Below are positions 51,287 to 60,809 of a DNA stretch of 64,000 nucleotides, in pieces. Both the position numbers and the translations under genes were made by a program. The notes under the pieces are model-generated. The model did not search any database, was not told the DNA's origin, and worked only from the letters and a program-made list of their open reading frames with translations. Source of the stretch: Sphingobium sp. WTD-1 (GTDB taxonomy: Bacteria; Pseudomonadota; Alphaproteobacteria; Sphingomonadales; Sphingomonadaceae); NCBI RefSeq assembly GCF_030128825.1, contig NZ_CP119127.1:124001-188000 (forward strand). Direction: 5' to 3'. Each line of letters opens with the position of its first letter. The stretch's first letter is position 1.

Positions 51287-51334
51287 GATCAGTTATGTGA
51301 TCAGTTGCGTGATCAATTACGTAATCAGTTTCTG
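51287..51334. repeat. Four tandem 12-base repeats over the lipoprotein 3' end
   Basis: Copies at 51287, 51299, 51311 and 51323 of a unit close to GATCAGTTACGT. Read on the minus strand, in the frame of the lipoprotein gene, each unit carries AAC or AAT followed by TGA. The true stop codon is therefore followed by three further in-frame TGA. Confidence 0.8.
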
Positions 51335-51624
51335 GCGCGCTTGGTCTTGGCTTCGCGCATCTGCTGCTCGACACCATCGACGCGGGCGTTCAGCTGATCG
51401 AGGCGCTGGCCGTTATTCTGGGCCTGACCGGCGGCCGACTGGGCCTGGGCCAGGGCCTGCTGCGCCGTGCCGTCGGTGGTCTGCAGCTTGGCGTCGAGCG
51501 CATCGACGCGCTGGTTCACGGTCGCCACCTGTTCGCGCACGAAGGATTTCGTGGCACAGCCACCCAGCCCCAGCGAGCCCACCAACACCATGGCAATGGG
51601 GGCTAATTTCATCGGGTGCGACAT
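51325..51624 (-). CDS. Lpp-like small coiled-coil lipoprotein
   Basis: Lipoprotein of about 99 residues. Signal sequence and lipobox GLGGC (Cys near 25), then a long Gln/Ala/Asp heptad coiled coil (VNQRVDALDAKLQ, GQRLDQLNARVDGVEQQM) to the end. It resembles Lpp/alanine-zipper outer-membrane lipoproteins but ends TKRARN without the C-terminal Lys used for murein linkage. AAGGAG lies 6 bases before ATG 51624 (3 before ATG 51627). Confidence 0.85.
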   Translation of the reverse strand: MSHPMKLAPIAMVLVGSLGLGGCATKSFVREQVATVNQRVDALDAKLQTTDGTAQQALAQAQSAAGQAQNNGQRLDQLNARVDGVEQQMREAKTKRARN

Positions 51625-51845
51625 CATTTTCTCCTTATCATCTGCCCCCGCGCCGTCCCAAGCCGAGCCCGTTAACCATGACAATATGATTGGGCCTGAA
51701 CGTGCATGTGGAGAGCCGAGTGGACGCGGCGGACCTGCCCTGCCCTTCGACCAACGACCGGAATCGATCGACCGGCATCGACGCGGATCGTTGAACGGAT
51801 GCGCGATCGGGCGCATGCTGGCGCGCCTTCCATGAGGGGAAAACC

Positions 51846-52601
51846 ATGCGCCTGATGCTTGCCCTGGCCCTGAGCGGCCTTGCCCTGTCCATGCCGATCA
51901 TCGCCACCGCCAAGACCGATTTTGCCGCGGCCGTGGCTGACCCCAAGCGGCCCGCCGACGCACAGGCGCTGGACGAAAGCCGCAAGCCGGCCGAGACGCT
52001 GGCGTTCCTGGGCCTCAAGCCCGGCATGAAGGCGGCCGACATCATGACCGGATCAGGCTATTGGGCGGAGATCATGGCCGATGCGGTCGGCCCCAAGGGC
52101 AAGGTGACCGGGTTCGAGCCCAGCCAATTCTATGCCAGCGAGGAAGAGAAACCCAAATGGGCGGCACTGGTCGCGCGCCGGCCGGAAGTGGACTGGGTGC
52201 GCTATCCGTTCGAGGCCTTCGCCGCGGCGCCCGACAGTTTCGACTTCAGCATCATCAATCTGAGCTACCATGATCTCTACTGGCAGTCGGACAAGTTCGG
52301 CATTCCGCGCACCGACCCCGATGCCTTTGTGAAGACGCTCTATGCCGCGACCAGGCCGGGCGGGATCGTCGGCATCATCGACCATGTCGGCCCGGCCGGC
52401 GACACCCGCGCCGTCGTGGACAGACTGCACCGGATCGATCCGGCGGTGGTGAAGGCCGACTTCCTGCGTGCCGGCTTCGTGCTGGAGGCGCAAAGCCCGC
52501 TGCTCGCCAATCCGGCCGACGATCATAGCAAGCTGGTGTTCGATCCCGCCATTCGCGGCAAGACCGATCGCTTTCTCTACCGGTTCCGCAAGCCGAAATG
52601 A
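51846..52601 (+). CDS. Secreted class I SAM-dependent methyltransferase-like protein (COG4798 type)
   Basis: Protein of 251 residues. A clear signal peptide (MRLMLALALSGLALSMPIIA..A) precedes a Rossmann methyltransferase core: LKPGMKAADIMTGSGYWAEI (SAM loop), KVTGFEPSQF, FSIINLSYHDLYW, and ATRPGGIVGIIDHVG. A methyltransferase outside the cytoplasm is odd because SAM is not expected there; this family nevertheless keeps the signal peptide. The substrate is unknown. AGGGG precedes ATG 51846. Confidence 0.85.
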   Translation: MRLMLALALSGLALSMPIIATAKTDFAAAVADPKRPADAQALDESRKPAETLAFLGLKPGMKAADIMTGSGYWAEIMADAVGPKGKVTGFEPSQFYASEEEKPKWAALVARRPEVDWVRYPFEAFAAAPDSFDFSIINLSYHDLYWQSDKFGIPRTDPDAFVKTLYAATRPGGIVGIIDHVGPAGDTRAVVDRLHRIDPAVVKADFLRAGFVLEAQSPLLANPADDHSKLVFDPAIRGKTDRFLYRFRKPK

Positions 52602-52665
52602 GGCAGCGGATTTGAGCGCAACGCGCGGGATGACGTCGCGCCGCGCGCCGCCCATGCTGCGCGCC

Positions 52666-53337
52666 ATGGACCTCACCGACCTTGACCGGCATGGCGCCGC
52701 GCGCCTGCCTGCCCTGCTTTCCCCGGACCAGTGCGACGCGATCGTCGCGCTATGGGACCAGCCCCATGCCTTCCGCAAGGAGGTGGTTATGGCGCGCCAT
52801 GGCTATGGCCGCGGGCGCTATCGCTATTTCAGCTATCCGCTGCCCGAGCCGGTCGCGGCGCTCCGCGAGGCACTCTATCCGCCGTTGGCGCAGGTCGCCA
52901 ATCGCTGGGCGGCGATGATGGGGAGCGATGCGCTCTACCCCACCCGTCACGCCGATTTCCTCAACCAGTGCGCGCTTGGTGGCCAGGACAAGGCGACACC
53001 CTTGCTGCTGCGCTATGAGGCGGGCGACTGGAATGCGCTGCATCAGGATGTTTATGGCGCGACCATCTTCCCGTTGCAGGCCACGATATTGCTGTCGGAG
53101 CCGGAGGCGGACTTCACCGGCGGTGCCTTCATCCTGACCGAGCAGCGCCCGCGCATGCAGTCGCGGCCTGAAATGGTGCCGCTGCGCAAGGGCGATGCCG
53201 TGGTCTTCCCGGTGCGCGAACGGCCGGTGATGGGCACGCGCGGCGTCCATCGGGTGCAGATGCGCCATGGCGTCAGCCGGCTCTTGTCCGGCATGCGCCA
53301 CACGCTGGGCATCATCTTCCACGACGCCCAGAGCTAG
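52666..53337 (+). CDS. 2OG-Fe(II) oxygenase family protein
   Basis: Protein of about 223 residues. Iron ligands are His and Asp in WNALHQDVYG and a distal His in the C-terminal part (GVHRVQMRHGVSRLL). FPLQATILLSEPEADFTGGA forms the core strands. It is not closely similar to the oxygenase at 4408; the pattern fits the COG3826 group. The start is uncertain: ATG 52630, 52654 or 52666 are in frame, none with a strong ribosome site. The methyltransferase gene ends 65 bases before. Confidence 0.82.
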   Translation: MDLTDLDRHGAARLPALLSPDQCDAIVALWDQPHAFRKEVVMARHGYGRGRYRYFSYPLPEPVAALREALYPPLAQVANRWAAMMGSDALYPTRHADFLNQCALGGQDKATPLLLRYEAGDWNALHQDVYGATIFPLQATILLSEPEADFTGGAFILTEQRPRMQSRPEMVPLRKGDAVVFPVRERPVMGTRGVHRVQMRHGVSRLLSGMRHTLGIIFHDAQS

Positions 53338-53372
53338 GTGGGGCGGCGACGCCGCCGCCCCGCCCGTTACGC

Positions 53373-54977
53373 TCAATCCAGCGCCGGATCCTCATATTTG
53401 AACGGATCGCTGACCGCCGGCTGGGTCGGCAGCGGCATGCTCGGCAGGGTCTTGTCGCTGTTCGCCGCCTGTAGCAGCATGCCGGCGAGGACGACCGCGC
53501 CCTGGCGCATATCCTCCGCCTTCAGATGATCGAAGGTATCGATGCCGCTGTGATGGACGCGGCTTTCATAGTCGAGCGGATCCTGGATGAACTGATAGCC
53601 GGGCACGCCGATCGCCTGCATATATTCATGGTCGGTGCCGCCGGTCGGCTGCGACACGACATTGCCGGCGCCCATGCTGGCAAAGGGGCTGAGCCATTCG
53701 CGCAGCAGCGAGACGGCGGCGACGTTGCGTTCGGCATAGAGGCCGCGCAGCTTGCCCGAGCCATTGTCGATGTTGAAATAGGCCTTGAGGTCCGCATAGC
53801 CGGGCTTGGGCGTGATCGGGAAACGGGTCTTGTAGCGGAAATACATTTCCTCCCGTCCCTCTTCCTCCTTCGGCCCCGGCGCGCGGGTGGCGAGATATTC
53901 GTCGACATAGGCCATCGAGCCGAACAACCCCTGCTCCTCGCCCGACCAGAGCGCGAAGCGGATCGTGCGCTTGGGCTTGATACCCAGCGACTTGAGGATG
54001 CGCGCAGCCTCCATGATCATGGCGCTGCCCGCGCCATTGTCCGCCGCGCCATCGCCCGCGACCCAGCTGTCGAGATGCGCGCCGGCCATGACGTAACCCG
54101 CCTTGGGATCGCTGCCGGGGATATCGGCCAGAATATTATAGGCGTTGACGTCGCTATCGTCGAAACGGACGTCGCTGTTGATTTCCAGCACCGGCGCCGG
54201 GCCGGTCTTGGCGAGGCGGGCGAGACGGCGATAATCCTCCGCCGCGATCTCGACGCCGGGCAGCGCGGGCGTATCGTTGACGCCGAAATCATAGCCCTCG
54301 CCATGCAGCAGCTTGCCGTCGCGATAGGATTGGCGCGCCCATCCGACCGCCCCCTCGGCCTTCAGGAAAGCCTCCAGCTTGCGGGTGAAGCTGAGGCGCT
54401 TCATCAGCCGCTCCAGCGACGCGGGATCATTTTTCGGCTGCTCGAACTTGTCGAGCTTCTCGATATCCTCGCCCTTGAGCCGTTGGAAGGCAGCCTCGTT
54501 CGGCTCGTCGCCGGTGCCGGGCAGCGACACCAGCACGATCTTTCCGGCGAGCTTGCCGCGCCAGGCATCGAAATCCCGCTCCTTTTTCATCGGGGCAACG
54601 ATGATCGGCGCGCTCAGCACGCCATTGGTCGGCGGCGTCCAGGCGATGGGGATGGCGGTGAGCTGGATCGGGCGCGGGCTGACCATCCTGACCGACGAAC
54701 CGGCGATCCACCAGCCGCGACCGAAACGGAAGCCTTGCTTGCGGACATTGGAAAGGCCCCATTGGCGAAACTGGTCGGCGGTCCAGGCCTCGGCCTGCCG
54801 CATCTGCGGCGAATTGGTCATGCGCCCGCCAATATCGTCGGTCAGATGCTGGGCGATCTGCATCACCTGGCTGTGGTTCAGCCCTTCGTCGATGACGCGG
54901 TTGAGATCGCCGGGCTGCTGCGCGGCGACCGGCGCGGCCAGGCACAGCAAGGGCAGCAGGATGATGGAATGGCGCAT
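53373..54977 (-). CDS. Secreted M28-family zinc peptidase with PA domain
   Basis: Exported aminopeptidase/carboxypeptidase-like enzyme of 534 residues. The signal peptide ends PVAAQ. An N-terminal region with a protease-associated insert (about 130-300) is followed by the zinc site: AGAHLDSWVAGDGAADNGAG, WSGEEQGLFGS (catalytic Glu), FNIDNGSGK, and the last His in PTGGTDHEYM. ATG 54977 has GGGGGA upstream. Confidence 0.9.
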   Translation of the reverse strand: MRHSIILLPLLCLAAPVAAQQPGDLNRVIDEGLNHSQVMQIAQHLTDDIGGRMTNSPQMRQAEAWTADQFRQWGLSNVRKQGFRFGRGWWIAGSSVRMVSPRPIQLTAIPIAWTPPTNGVLSAPIIVAPMKKERDFDAWRGKLAGKIVLVSLPGTGDEPNEAAFQRLKGEDIEKLDKFEQPKNDPASLERLMKRLSFTRKLEAFLKAEGAVGWARQSYRDGKLLHGEGYDFGVNDTPALPGVEIAAEDYRRLARLAKTGPAPVLEINSDVRFDDSDVNAYNILADIPGSDPKAGYVMAGAHLDSWVAGDGAADNGAGSAMIMEAARILKSLGIKPKRTIRFALWSGEEQGLFGSMAYVDEYLATRAPGPKEEEGREEMYFRYKTRFPITPKPGYADLKAYFNIDNGSGKLRGLYAERNVAAVSLLREWLSPFASMGAGNVVSQPTGGTDHEYMQAIGVPGYQFIQDPLDYESRVHHSGIDTFDHLKAEDMRQGAVVLAGMLLQAANSDKTLPSMPLPTQPAVSDPFKYEDPALD

Positions 54978-55102
54978 ATAATCCCCCTTCGTCCGGCCGT
55001 CAGGCGCGGCCGCGAAAGCCCGTCTATGCCCGACTGACGCGGGATCGCAAGTGAGGCCGGTCACGCCCCGAACACGCATTTGTTGCACCATGTGACGCGC
55101 CG

Positions 55103-55151
55103 TTACACTTTGCGACAAAACTGTCTTTGCCTTGCCAGATTTTTGCGACAA
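55103..55151 (+). promoter_or_regulatory. Direct repeat TTTGCGACAA upstream of the large TonB receptor
   Basis: TTTGCGACAA occurs at 55109-55118 and 55142-55151, 33 bases (about three helical turns) apart. The first copy is inside TTACACTTTGCGACA, which recurs at 5104 before an RcnB gene. The spacing suits a regulator binding direct repeats; none is known to me. Confidence 0.4.
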
Positions 55152-55201
55152 GTGCCGCCTAAACGAGATCCTGCCAGGGTCCAGATTAGGGGTAAATTTC
55201 C

Positions 55202-58078
55202 GTGCGCCAGACGACGTCGCTGCTGCTGTTTTCATTGATGCTGGGCGCGGCGCCCGGCGCGCTGATGGCGCAGGAAGCCGAGCAGAAGGGGCCGCCGGCC
55301 CAGATGGACGAGGGCGACGAGATCGTCGTCACCGGCGCGGTCCAGCGCGGCGCGGTGCCCGGCGACATCAAGCCCGAACAGCAATTGTCGCCCGCCGATG
55401 TCCGGGCGCTGGGCGTCACGTCAATTTCCGAAATCATCACCGAATTGTCGCCGCAGACCAACGGCACGCCGGTCATCCTGCTGAACGGCAAGCGCATTTC
55501 CAGCTTCTCGGAAATTTCCGACCTGCCATCCGAAGCGGTGTCGCGGGTCGATATCCTGCCGGAGGAAGTCGCCCTGTCCTATGGCTATGCGCCGACGCAG
55601 AAGGTGGTGAACATCGTCCTGCGCCAGCGTTTCCGCGCGACCACGGTCGACCTGCGCGGCGGCACGACCACCGATGGCGGACGCGAAAATGGCCAGGGCG
55701 AAGTGGGCGTGCTGCGCATCCGGGGCGACAATCGGCTGACGCTGAACGTCAAATATAGCCGGGCCGACAATCTGCTGGAGAGCGAGCGTGGCATCAATGC
55801 CGCGGCGCCCAGCATGCCCTATTCGCTGGCCGGCAATATCACCGCGATCGAGCGGGGAGCGGAGATCGACCCGGCATTGTCGGCTGCCGCCGGCCAGAGT
55901 GTGACGGTCGCCAGCGTGCCCGGCAGCGCCGCCAATGGCGCCCCCGGCCTCAATGATTTCGTCGCCGGCGCGAACCAGACCAGCGTCAGCAATCTCAGCA
56001 AATATCGCACGCTCAGCCCCGCGACCGAGAATTTCTCCGCCAACGCGACGCTGGCGCGGGCGCTGGGCGGCGTATCGGCGACGATCAACGGCCGGCTGGA
56101 ACTGTCCGACAATGATTCGCTGCAGGGTCTGTCGGCCGCCGCCCTCACCCTGCCCGGCGGCAATCCCTTCTCCGCCTTTGGCGACGATGTCCGCCTCTAT
56201 CGCTATCTGGAGCAGGCCGGCGCGCTGGGGCAGAAGATCCGCGGCACCACCGGCCATGTCGGCGTCACGCTGAACGGTCGGCTGGGCGGCACCTGGCAAT
56301 GGTCCTTCACCGGCAATGGCGACATTTCCGACACCCGCACCCGCACTGATCGCGGCGTCGACACGAGCGGCATCCAGGCCGCGCTGGATGCCGGATCGGC
56401 CAGCGTCAATCCCTATGGCGCCTTCACCGCCGACCTGTTGCAATCGCGCCTGACCGACCGCGCCCGGTCGCAATCGCGCGCGATCGGCGGCGACCTGCTG
56501 GTCAGCGGATCGCTGCTGACCCTGCCGGCCGGCAATGTCATGACGTCGGTGCGGGTCGGGGGATCGGCCAATGGCTTTGAAAGCCATTCGGTGCGGTCGG
56601 GCGTGGAACGCGGCTTGGACTATAATCGCGAGATTGCGAGCGGACAGGTCAGTTTCGACATACCGCTGACCAGCCGGTCGAAGGGGTTCCTGGGCGCGAT
56701 CGGCGATGTCGGCGTCAACATGAACGCCGGGGCGCAGCATCTGTCGGATTTCGGCACGTTGTCGACGCTGGGCTATGGCCTGCGCTGGCGGCCGGTCCCG
56801 GCGGTGCAGTTGCTGGTGTCGGCCAATCAGGACAAGTCCGCGCCGACCGGCACGCAGATCAACGATCCGGTGATTTCGACGCCCAACGTGTCGGTGTTCG
56901 ACTATGCCACCGGCCAGACCGTATTCGTCACGCAATTTTCCGGCGGCAACCCGGACCTGCGATCCAGCACGCGCGACCAGTTCCGCATCAACGCCCGGAT
57001 CAAGCCGTTCGAGAAACCGAACCTGACGCTGACGGCGACCTATCTCAACAGCCGGACCAGTAACCCGATTTCGGCCTTCCCGACGCCGACGCCGGCGATC
57101 GAAAATGCCTTCCCGCAGCGCTTCATGCGCGACGAGGATGGCCAGTTGCTGAGCATCGACGCGCGGCCGATCAACTATCTGCGCTCGCAAAGCGAGCAGC
57201 TGCGCTGGGGCTTCGACCTGTCCATCTCGCTGAAGTCGCACATCCAGAAGGTGATCGAGGCGTGGCGCGCGGCCGGCGCCAAGCCCGAGGATCGGCCCAA
57301 GGAATTGCAGGACATGCGCGCAGCCTTCGGCAATCGCGGCCCGCGCGACGGCGCGGAGGGCAATCGCGAGGGCGGTCCGCCACGCGGCGAGGGCAATGAC
57401 GGCGCGCCCCGCGGCGACGGCGACAACAATCAGCGCGGCAATGATGGCCCCGGTGGCCAGAATGGCAGCCAGGGTGGCGGCGACAATGCACAGGCCGGTG
57501 GCGATGGTCCGCGCGGACCGGGTGGCCCCGGCGGTCCGGGCGGCGGCTTTGGTGGGCCGGGCGGTTTCCGTGGCCCCGGCGGCGGCCAGGGCGGCGGAAG
57601 GCTGACCTTCAGCCTCTATCATACCTGGCACCTGACGGAGAGCATCCTGATCGCGCCGGGCGTGCCCGAACTCAACCTGCTCGACGGTGATGCGGTCGGC
57701 TCCTCGGGCGGGCAGCCGCGCCACGAGCTGAAGGCGCGGGTCGGCTATGTGAACAATGGCATTGGCGGCCGTCTGGGCGTAGACTGGGAAAGCGGCACCC
57801 ATGTCGATGGCGCATTGGGCGGCAGTTCGCGGCTGGACTTTGCCAGCCTGGCGACCGCCAATCTGCGGCTGTTCGCCAATTTCGGCCAGATGCCCAGCCT
57901 GGTGAAGGCCCATCCCTTCCTGCGCGGCGCGCGCGTGTCGATCGGTATCGACAATATCTTCAACACCCGCCGTGACGTGACCGATGCGACCGGGGCGACG
58001 CCCGTCCGCTATCAGCCGGGCTATCTCGACCCGCTCGGCCGGACCGTGTCGGTCAGCTTCCGCAAGCTGTTCTTCTGA
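55202..58078 (+). CDS. TonB-dependent receptor-like protein with glycine-rich insert
   Basis: Outer-membrane protein of 958 residues. Signal peptide ends ALMAQ; a TonB-box-like DEGDEIVVTGAVQRG and a plug domain (about 60-150) follow, then a large barrel ending SFRKLFF. Near 690-710 lies a charged helical piece (IQKVIEAWRAAGAKPEDRP), then about 90 residues almost only of Gly, Pro, Asp, Asn, Gln and Arg (711-800), inserted before the last strands. Such a tract is unusual in a barrel loop. GTG 55202 is preceded by AGGGG at some distance. Substrate unknown. Confidence 0.87.
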   Translation: MRQTTSLLLFSLMLGAAPGALMAQEAEQKGPPAQMDEGDEIVVTGAVQRGAVPGDIKPEQQLSPADVRALGVTSISEIITELSPQTNGTPVILLNGKRISSFSEISDLPSEAVSRVDILPEEVALSYGYAPTQKVVNIVLRQRFRATTVDLRGGTTTDGGRENGQGEVGVLRIRGDNRLTLNVKYSRADNLLESERGINAAAPSMPYSLAGNITAIERGAEIDPALSAAAGQSVTVASVPGSAANGAPGLNDFVAGANQTSVSNLSKYRTLSPATENFSANATLARALGGVSATINGRLELSDNDSLQGLSAAALTLPGGNPFSAFGDDVRLYRYLEQAGALGQKIRGTTGHVGVTLNGRLGGTWQWSFTGNGDISDTRTRTDRGVDTSGIQAALDAGSASVNPYGAFTADLLQSRLTDRARSQSRAIGGDLLVSGSLLTLPAGNVMTSVRVGGSANGFESHSVRSGVERGLDYNREIASGQVSFDIPLTSRSKGFLGAIGDVGVNMNAGAQHLSDFGTLSTLGYGLRWRPVPAVQLLVSANQDKSAPTGTQINDPVISTPNVSVFDYATGQTVFVTQFSGGNPDLRSSTRDQFRINARIKPFEKPNLTLTATYLNSRTSNPISAFPTPTPAIENAFPQRFMRDEDGQLLSIDARPINYLRSQSEQLRWGFDLSISLKSHIQKVIEAWRAAGAKPEDRPKELQDMRAAFGNRGPRDGAEGNREGGPPRGEGNDGAPRGDGDNNQRGNDGPGGQNGSQGGGDNAQAGGDGPRGPGGPGGPGGGFGGPGGFRGPGGGQGGGRLTFSLYHTWHLTESILIAPGVPELNLLDGDAVGSSGGQPRHELKARVGYVNNGIGGRLGVDWESGTHVDGALGGSSRLDFASLATANLRLFANFGQMPSLVKAHPFLRGARVSIGIDNIFNTRRDVTDATGATPVRYQPGYLDPLGRTVSVSFRKLFF

Positions 58079-58083
58079 ACGGG

Positions 58084-58112
58084 CGACCGGCCGGGCTATG
58101 TCCGGCCGGTCG
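58084..58112. terminator. Hairpin between converging genes
   Basis: An 11-bp stem CGACCGGCCGG with its complement and a 7-base loop, 5 bases past the TonB receptor stop and 9 bases past the end of the GGDEF/EAL gene. The T tract is poor, so efficiency is uncertain. Confidence 0.55.
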
Positions 58113-58121
58113 TCTGTGTCG

Positions 58122-60719
58122 CTATCCGGCCAGTGCGCGCGCCTGCGGGCGAAGCAGGGCCAGATCGATCGGGGCGGCAAATTCCACCCCCATGCGGTCC
58201 TCGCGCGACCAGCGGGTGGTCGCGTCGATACTCTGCCCCTCCGACAGGTCGATCGCGAACTGCGTGCCTTCCGGCACATTCCACAGCCCCTCGATCATCG
58301 CGCCGGTGGCGGAGATGTTGCGGATGCGGCCATTATAGACATGGCCGTCATGATGGACGGCGACCGTGCGCAGCATCGCCTTGCGCTCGGGCCGGCTCGA
58401 CTGGAAGCCTTCCGACCGGGCGGAGACGCCATTTGTGCGCTGCCCTTCCAGCACCTGGGCGGCGGGCATCGGCCGGCCATAGATATAGCCCTGGATATGG
58501 CTGCATCCCAGTTGCCGGATCAGGTCCAGCTCGTCGCGGGTCTCAGCGCCTTCGGCCGTGGTATCCATGCCCAGCGCTTCGGCCAGGCTGACGATCGCCT
58601 TGATGATCGCGCTGTTGCGGCTGCCCCGGATCGCAGCGCCGCGCACGAAGCTCTGGTCGATCTTGATCTTGTCGAACGGCGCCTTCTTCAGATAGCCGAG
58701 CGACGAATAGCCGGTGCCGAAATCGTCGAGCGCCAACCGCACCCCCAGCCCCTTGAGCCGGGTGAACATGGCGTCGGTGCCGTCATTGTCGTTCAGGAAC
58801 ACGCTTTCGGTGATTTCCAGCTCCAGCCGTTCGGGCGCCAGTTGCGCGCTCGCCAGGGCCTGCATGACGGTGGTCGGGAAACCGGGATTGGCGAACTGCA
58901 TCGCCGAGACATTGACCGCAACGCGGATCCCCGCGTCCCACTGGGCGGCGTCGCGGCAGGCGGTGCGCATCACCCATTCGCCGATCGGCGCGATCAGGCC
59001 GCTATCCTCCGCAATGGGGACGAACAAGGCGGGCGAGATGGCGCCGCGCACCGGATGATCCCAGCGCAGCAGCGCCTCATAGCCGGTGATACGCTCGGTC
59101 GTCGAACTGACGATCGGCTGGTAGACGAGGTGCAGCCCGTCCGCCGTCAGCGCGTGGCGCAGATCCTGTTCGAGCTGGCGGCGATCCTCCGCATCGGCGT
59201 GCATGTCGGCCGAATAGAAGCGATAGACACCGCGTCCGTCGCCCTTCGCCTTGTAGAGCGCCAGGTCGGCATTGCGGATCAGGGCATCGGCAGTGACTCC
59301 GTCTTCCGGGCAGAAGGAAATGCCGATCGACACGCCGATCACCACGCCTGTACCCTCGATCGAATAGGGTTGTGACACGGCGCTGATGATCGCCTGCGCC
59401 AACAGACCAAGACGGTTGCGGTCATGAAGGCCGTGGACCAGCACCTTGAACTCGTCGCCGCCCTGGCGCCCGACCAGCCCCTGATTGCCGACCACGCGCT
59501 GCAACCGCTGGCTGACCTGACGCAGCAGCGCGTCGCCGGCCGGATGGCCGAGCGTGTCGTTGACGCTCTTGAACCGGTCAAGATCCAGCATCATCAGCGC
59601 GCATTCGCCCTGCTTGCCGCGCGAGCCGAGCACCGCCTGCTCCAGCGCCTGCAGCATCTGCACCCGGTTGGCGAGGCCGGTCAGCGAATCATATTGGGCG
59701 AGGCGCGTCACTTCCGCCTGGCTGCGCCGCATTTCGGTCAAGTCGGTGCCCGATCCGCGAAAGCCGTGGAACTGGCCATATTCGTTGAACACCGGTTCGC
59801 CCGAGATCGACCACCAGCGTTCGTCACGCGCGATCGCGGCACGCACGGCGATGTCGGCAAAGCCGGTCCGGGCCGAGAGGTGGAAGCCAAGCGTCCGTTC
59901 GCCATCGCCCTGCTGCCGATCGCCCTGCTGAATGATGTCGGTCAGCAGCCGCCCGATCAGGCTGCCCGCTTCCACCCCCAGCGGTTCGGCCAGAGTCGCG
60001 GAAATATAGGTGATGCGGCTCTGGCGATCGGTTTCCCAGAACCAGCCCCGGCCGGACAGTTCATATTCTTCCAGCAGCCGGTCGGAGCGCTGCGCCTTGA
60101 GATCCTGCCGATGCTGTTCGATCGCCCGTTCACGATCCGCCGCCGCCTGCCGCAAGGTCGCGATCGCCATCACCGCCAGGCAGCTGGCCAGCAGCCCCAG
60201 ATGCACCATACCCGCATGGGCGATGCCGGCCACCAGCAGCGCCCCCATGAAATAGCTGAGCCCCAGCAGGCGCCGATCGCCGACGATACAGACCGCCAGC
60301 AGCGCGATCGCCATTTCCGGCACGGCGGACGGCATCGCCACACCATTGCCCTGCGCCAGCCACAGGCTGAAACTTAAGCCCGAGCAGAAAAGCGCGGGCA
60401 GCATCAGCCAGTTCTGGACATGGGGGCGCAGATTGCGGAACAGCGCCCAGCGCGGCACCAGCATCAGCAAGCCGTCGATCAGCACCACGCCGCACAGCAG
60501 GGCGCCATGTTCCGGCCGGGTGAAGGAGAGCATGCCGAGCAGCGCTGCAACGCACAGCTTGGCCAGCAGCATCAGCGGCCAGAGGGCGGCGACATGGGTG
60601 AAGCTGCGCGACAGCCAGTTGGCGGCGACTTCCGTGCCGCTTTCGGCCAGACCCAGCGAAACCAGCAGGCTCGCGGTCCTGGCCGGCGCATCAGTATCTG
60701 TTTTGCGGACAATAGCCAT
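58122..60719 (-). CDS. Membrane GGDEF/EAL protein with PAS and C-terminal PilZ domains
   Basis: Cyclic-di-GMP enzyme of 865 residues. N-terminal membrane part with about five or six helices (40-190), PAS domain (about 215-330), GGDEF domain with intact RQGGDEF (GGDEF about 420-424), EAL domain with YEALLRW (about 547), EITES, DDFGTGYSS and AEGAET, and a PilZ domain from about 765 (RNISATGAMIEGL). Both catalytic motifs are intact, so it could make or break c-di-GMP; no RxxD inhibitory site precedes GGDEF. The PilZ domain may give feedback. Confidence 0.93.
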   Translation of the reverse strand: MAIVRKTDTDAPARTASLLVSLGLAESGTEVAANWLSRSFTHVAALWPLMLLAKLCVAALLGMLSFTRPEHGALLCGVVLIDGLLMLVPRWALFRNLRPHVQNWLMLPALFCSGLSFSLWLAQGNGVAMPSAVPEMAIALLAVCIVGDRRLLGLSYFMGALLVAGIAHAGMVHLGLLASCLAVMAIATLRQAAADRERAIEQHRQDLKAQRSDRLLEEYELSGRGWFWETDRQSRITYISATLAEPLGVEAGSLIGRLLTDIIQQGDRQQGDGERTLGFHLSARTGFADIAVRAAIARDERWWSISGEPVFNEYGQFHGFRGSGTDLTEMRRSQAEVTRLAQYDSLTGLANRVQMLQALEQAVLGSRGKQGECALMMLDLDRFKSVNDTLGHPAGDALLRQVSQRLQRVVGNQGLVGRQGGDEFKVLVHGLHDRNRLGLLAQAIISAVSQPYSIEGTGVVIGVSIGISFCPEDGVTADALIRNADLALYKAKGDGRGVYRFYSADMHADAEDRRQLEQDLRHALTADGLHLVYQPIVSSTTERITGYEALLRWDHPVRGAISPALFVPIAEDSGLIAPIGEWVMRTACRDAAQWDAGIRVAVNVSAMQFANPGFPTTVMQALASAQLAPERLELEITESVFLNDNDGTDAMFTRLKGLGVRLALDDFGTGYSSLGYLKKAPFDKIKIDQSFVRGAAIRGSRNSAIIKAIVSLAEALGMDTTAEGAETRDELDLIRQLGCSHIQGYIYGRPMPAAQVLEGQRTNGVSARSEGFQSSRPERKAMLRTVAVHHDGHVYNGRIRNISATGAMIEGLWNVPEGTQFAIDLSEGQSIDATTRWSREDRMGVEFAAPIDLALLRPQARALAG

Positions 60720-60809
60720 GCCGATCGTCTAACCGACAAAGCTTGAGAAGCGATTACCTGCCGGGTCCGGGAGATTCCCTGATATTCAGCGATCTCCCGG
60801 CACGGCCGG

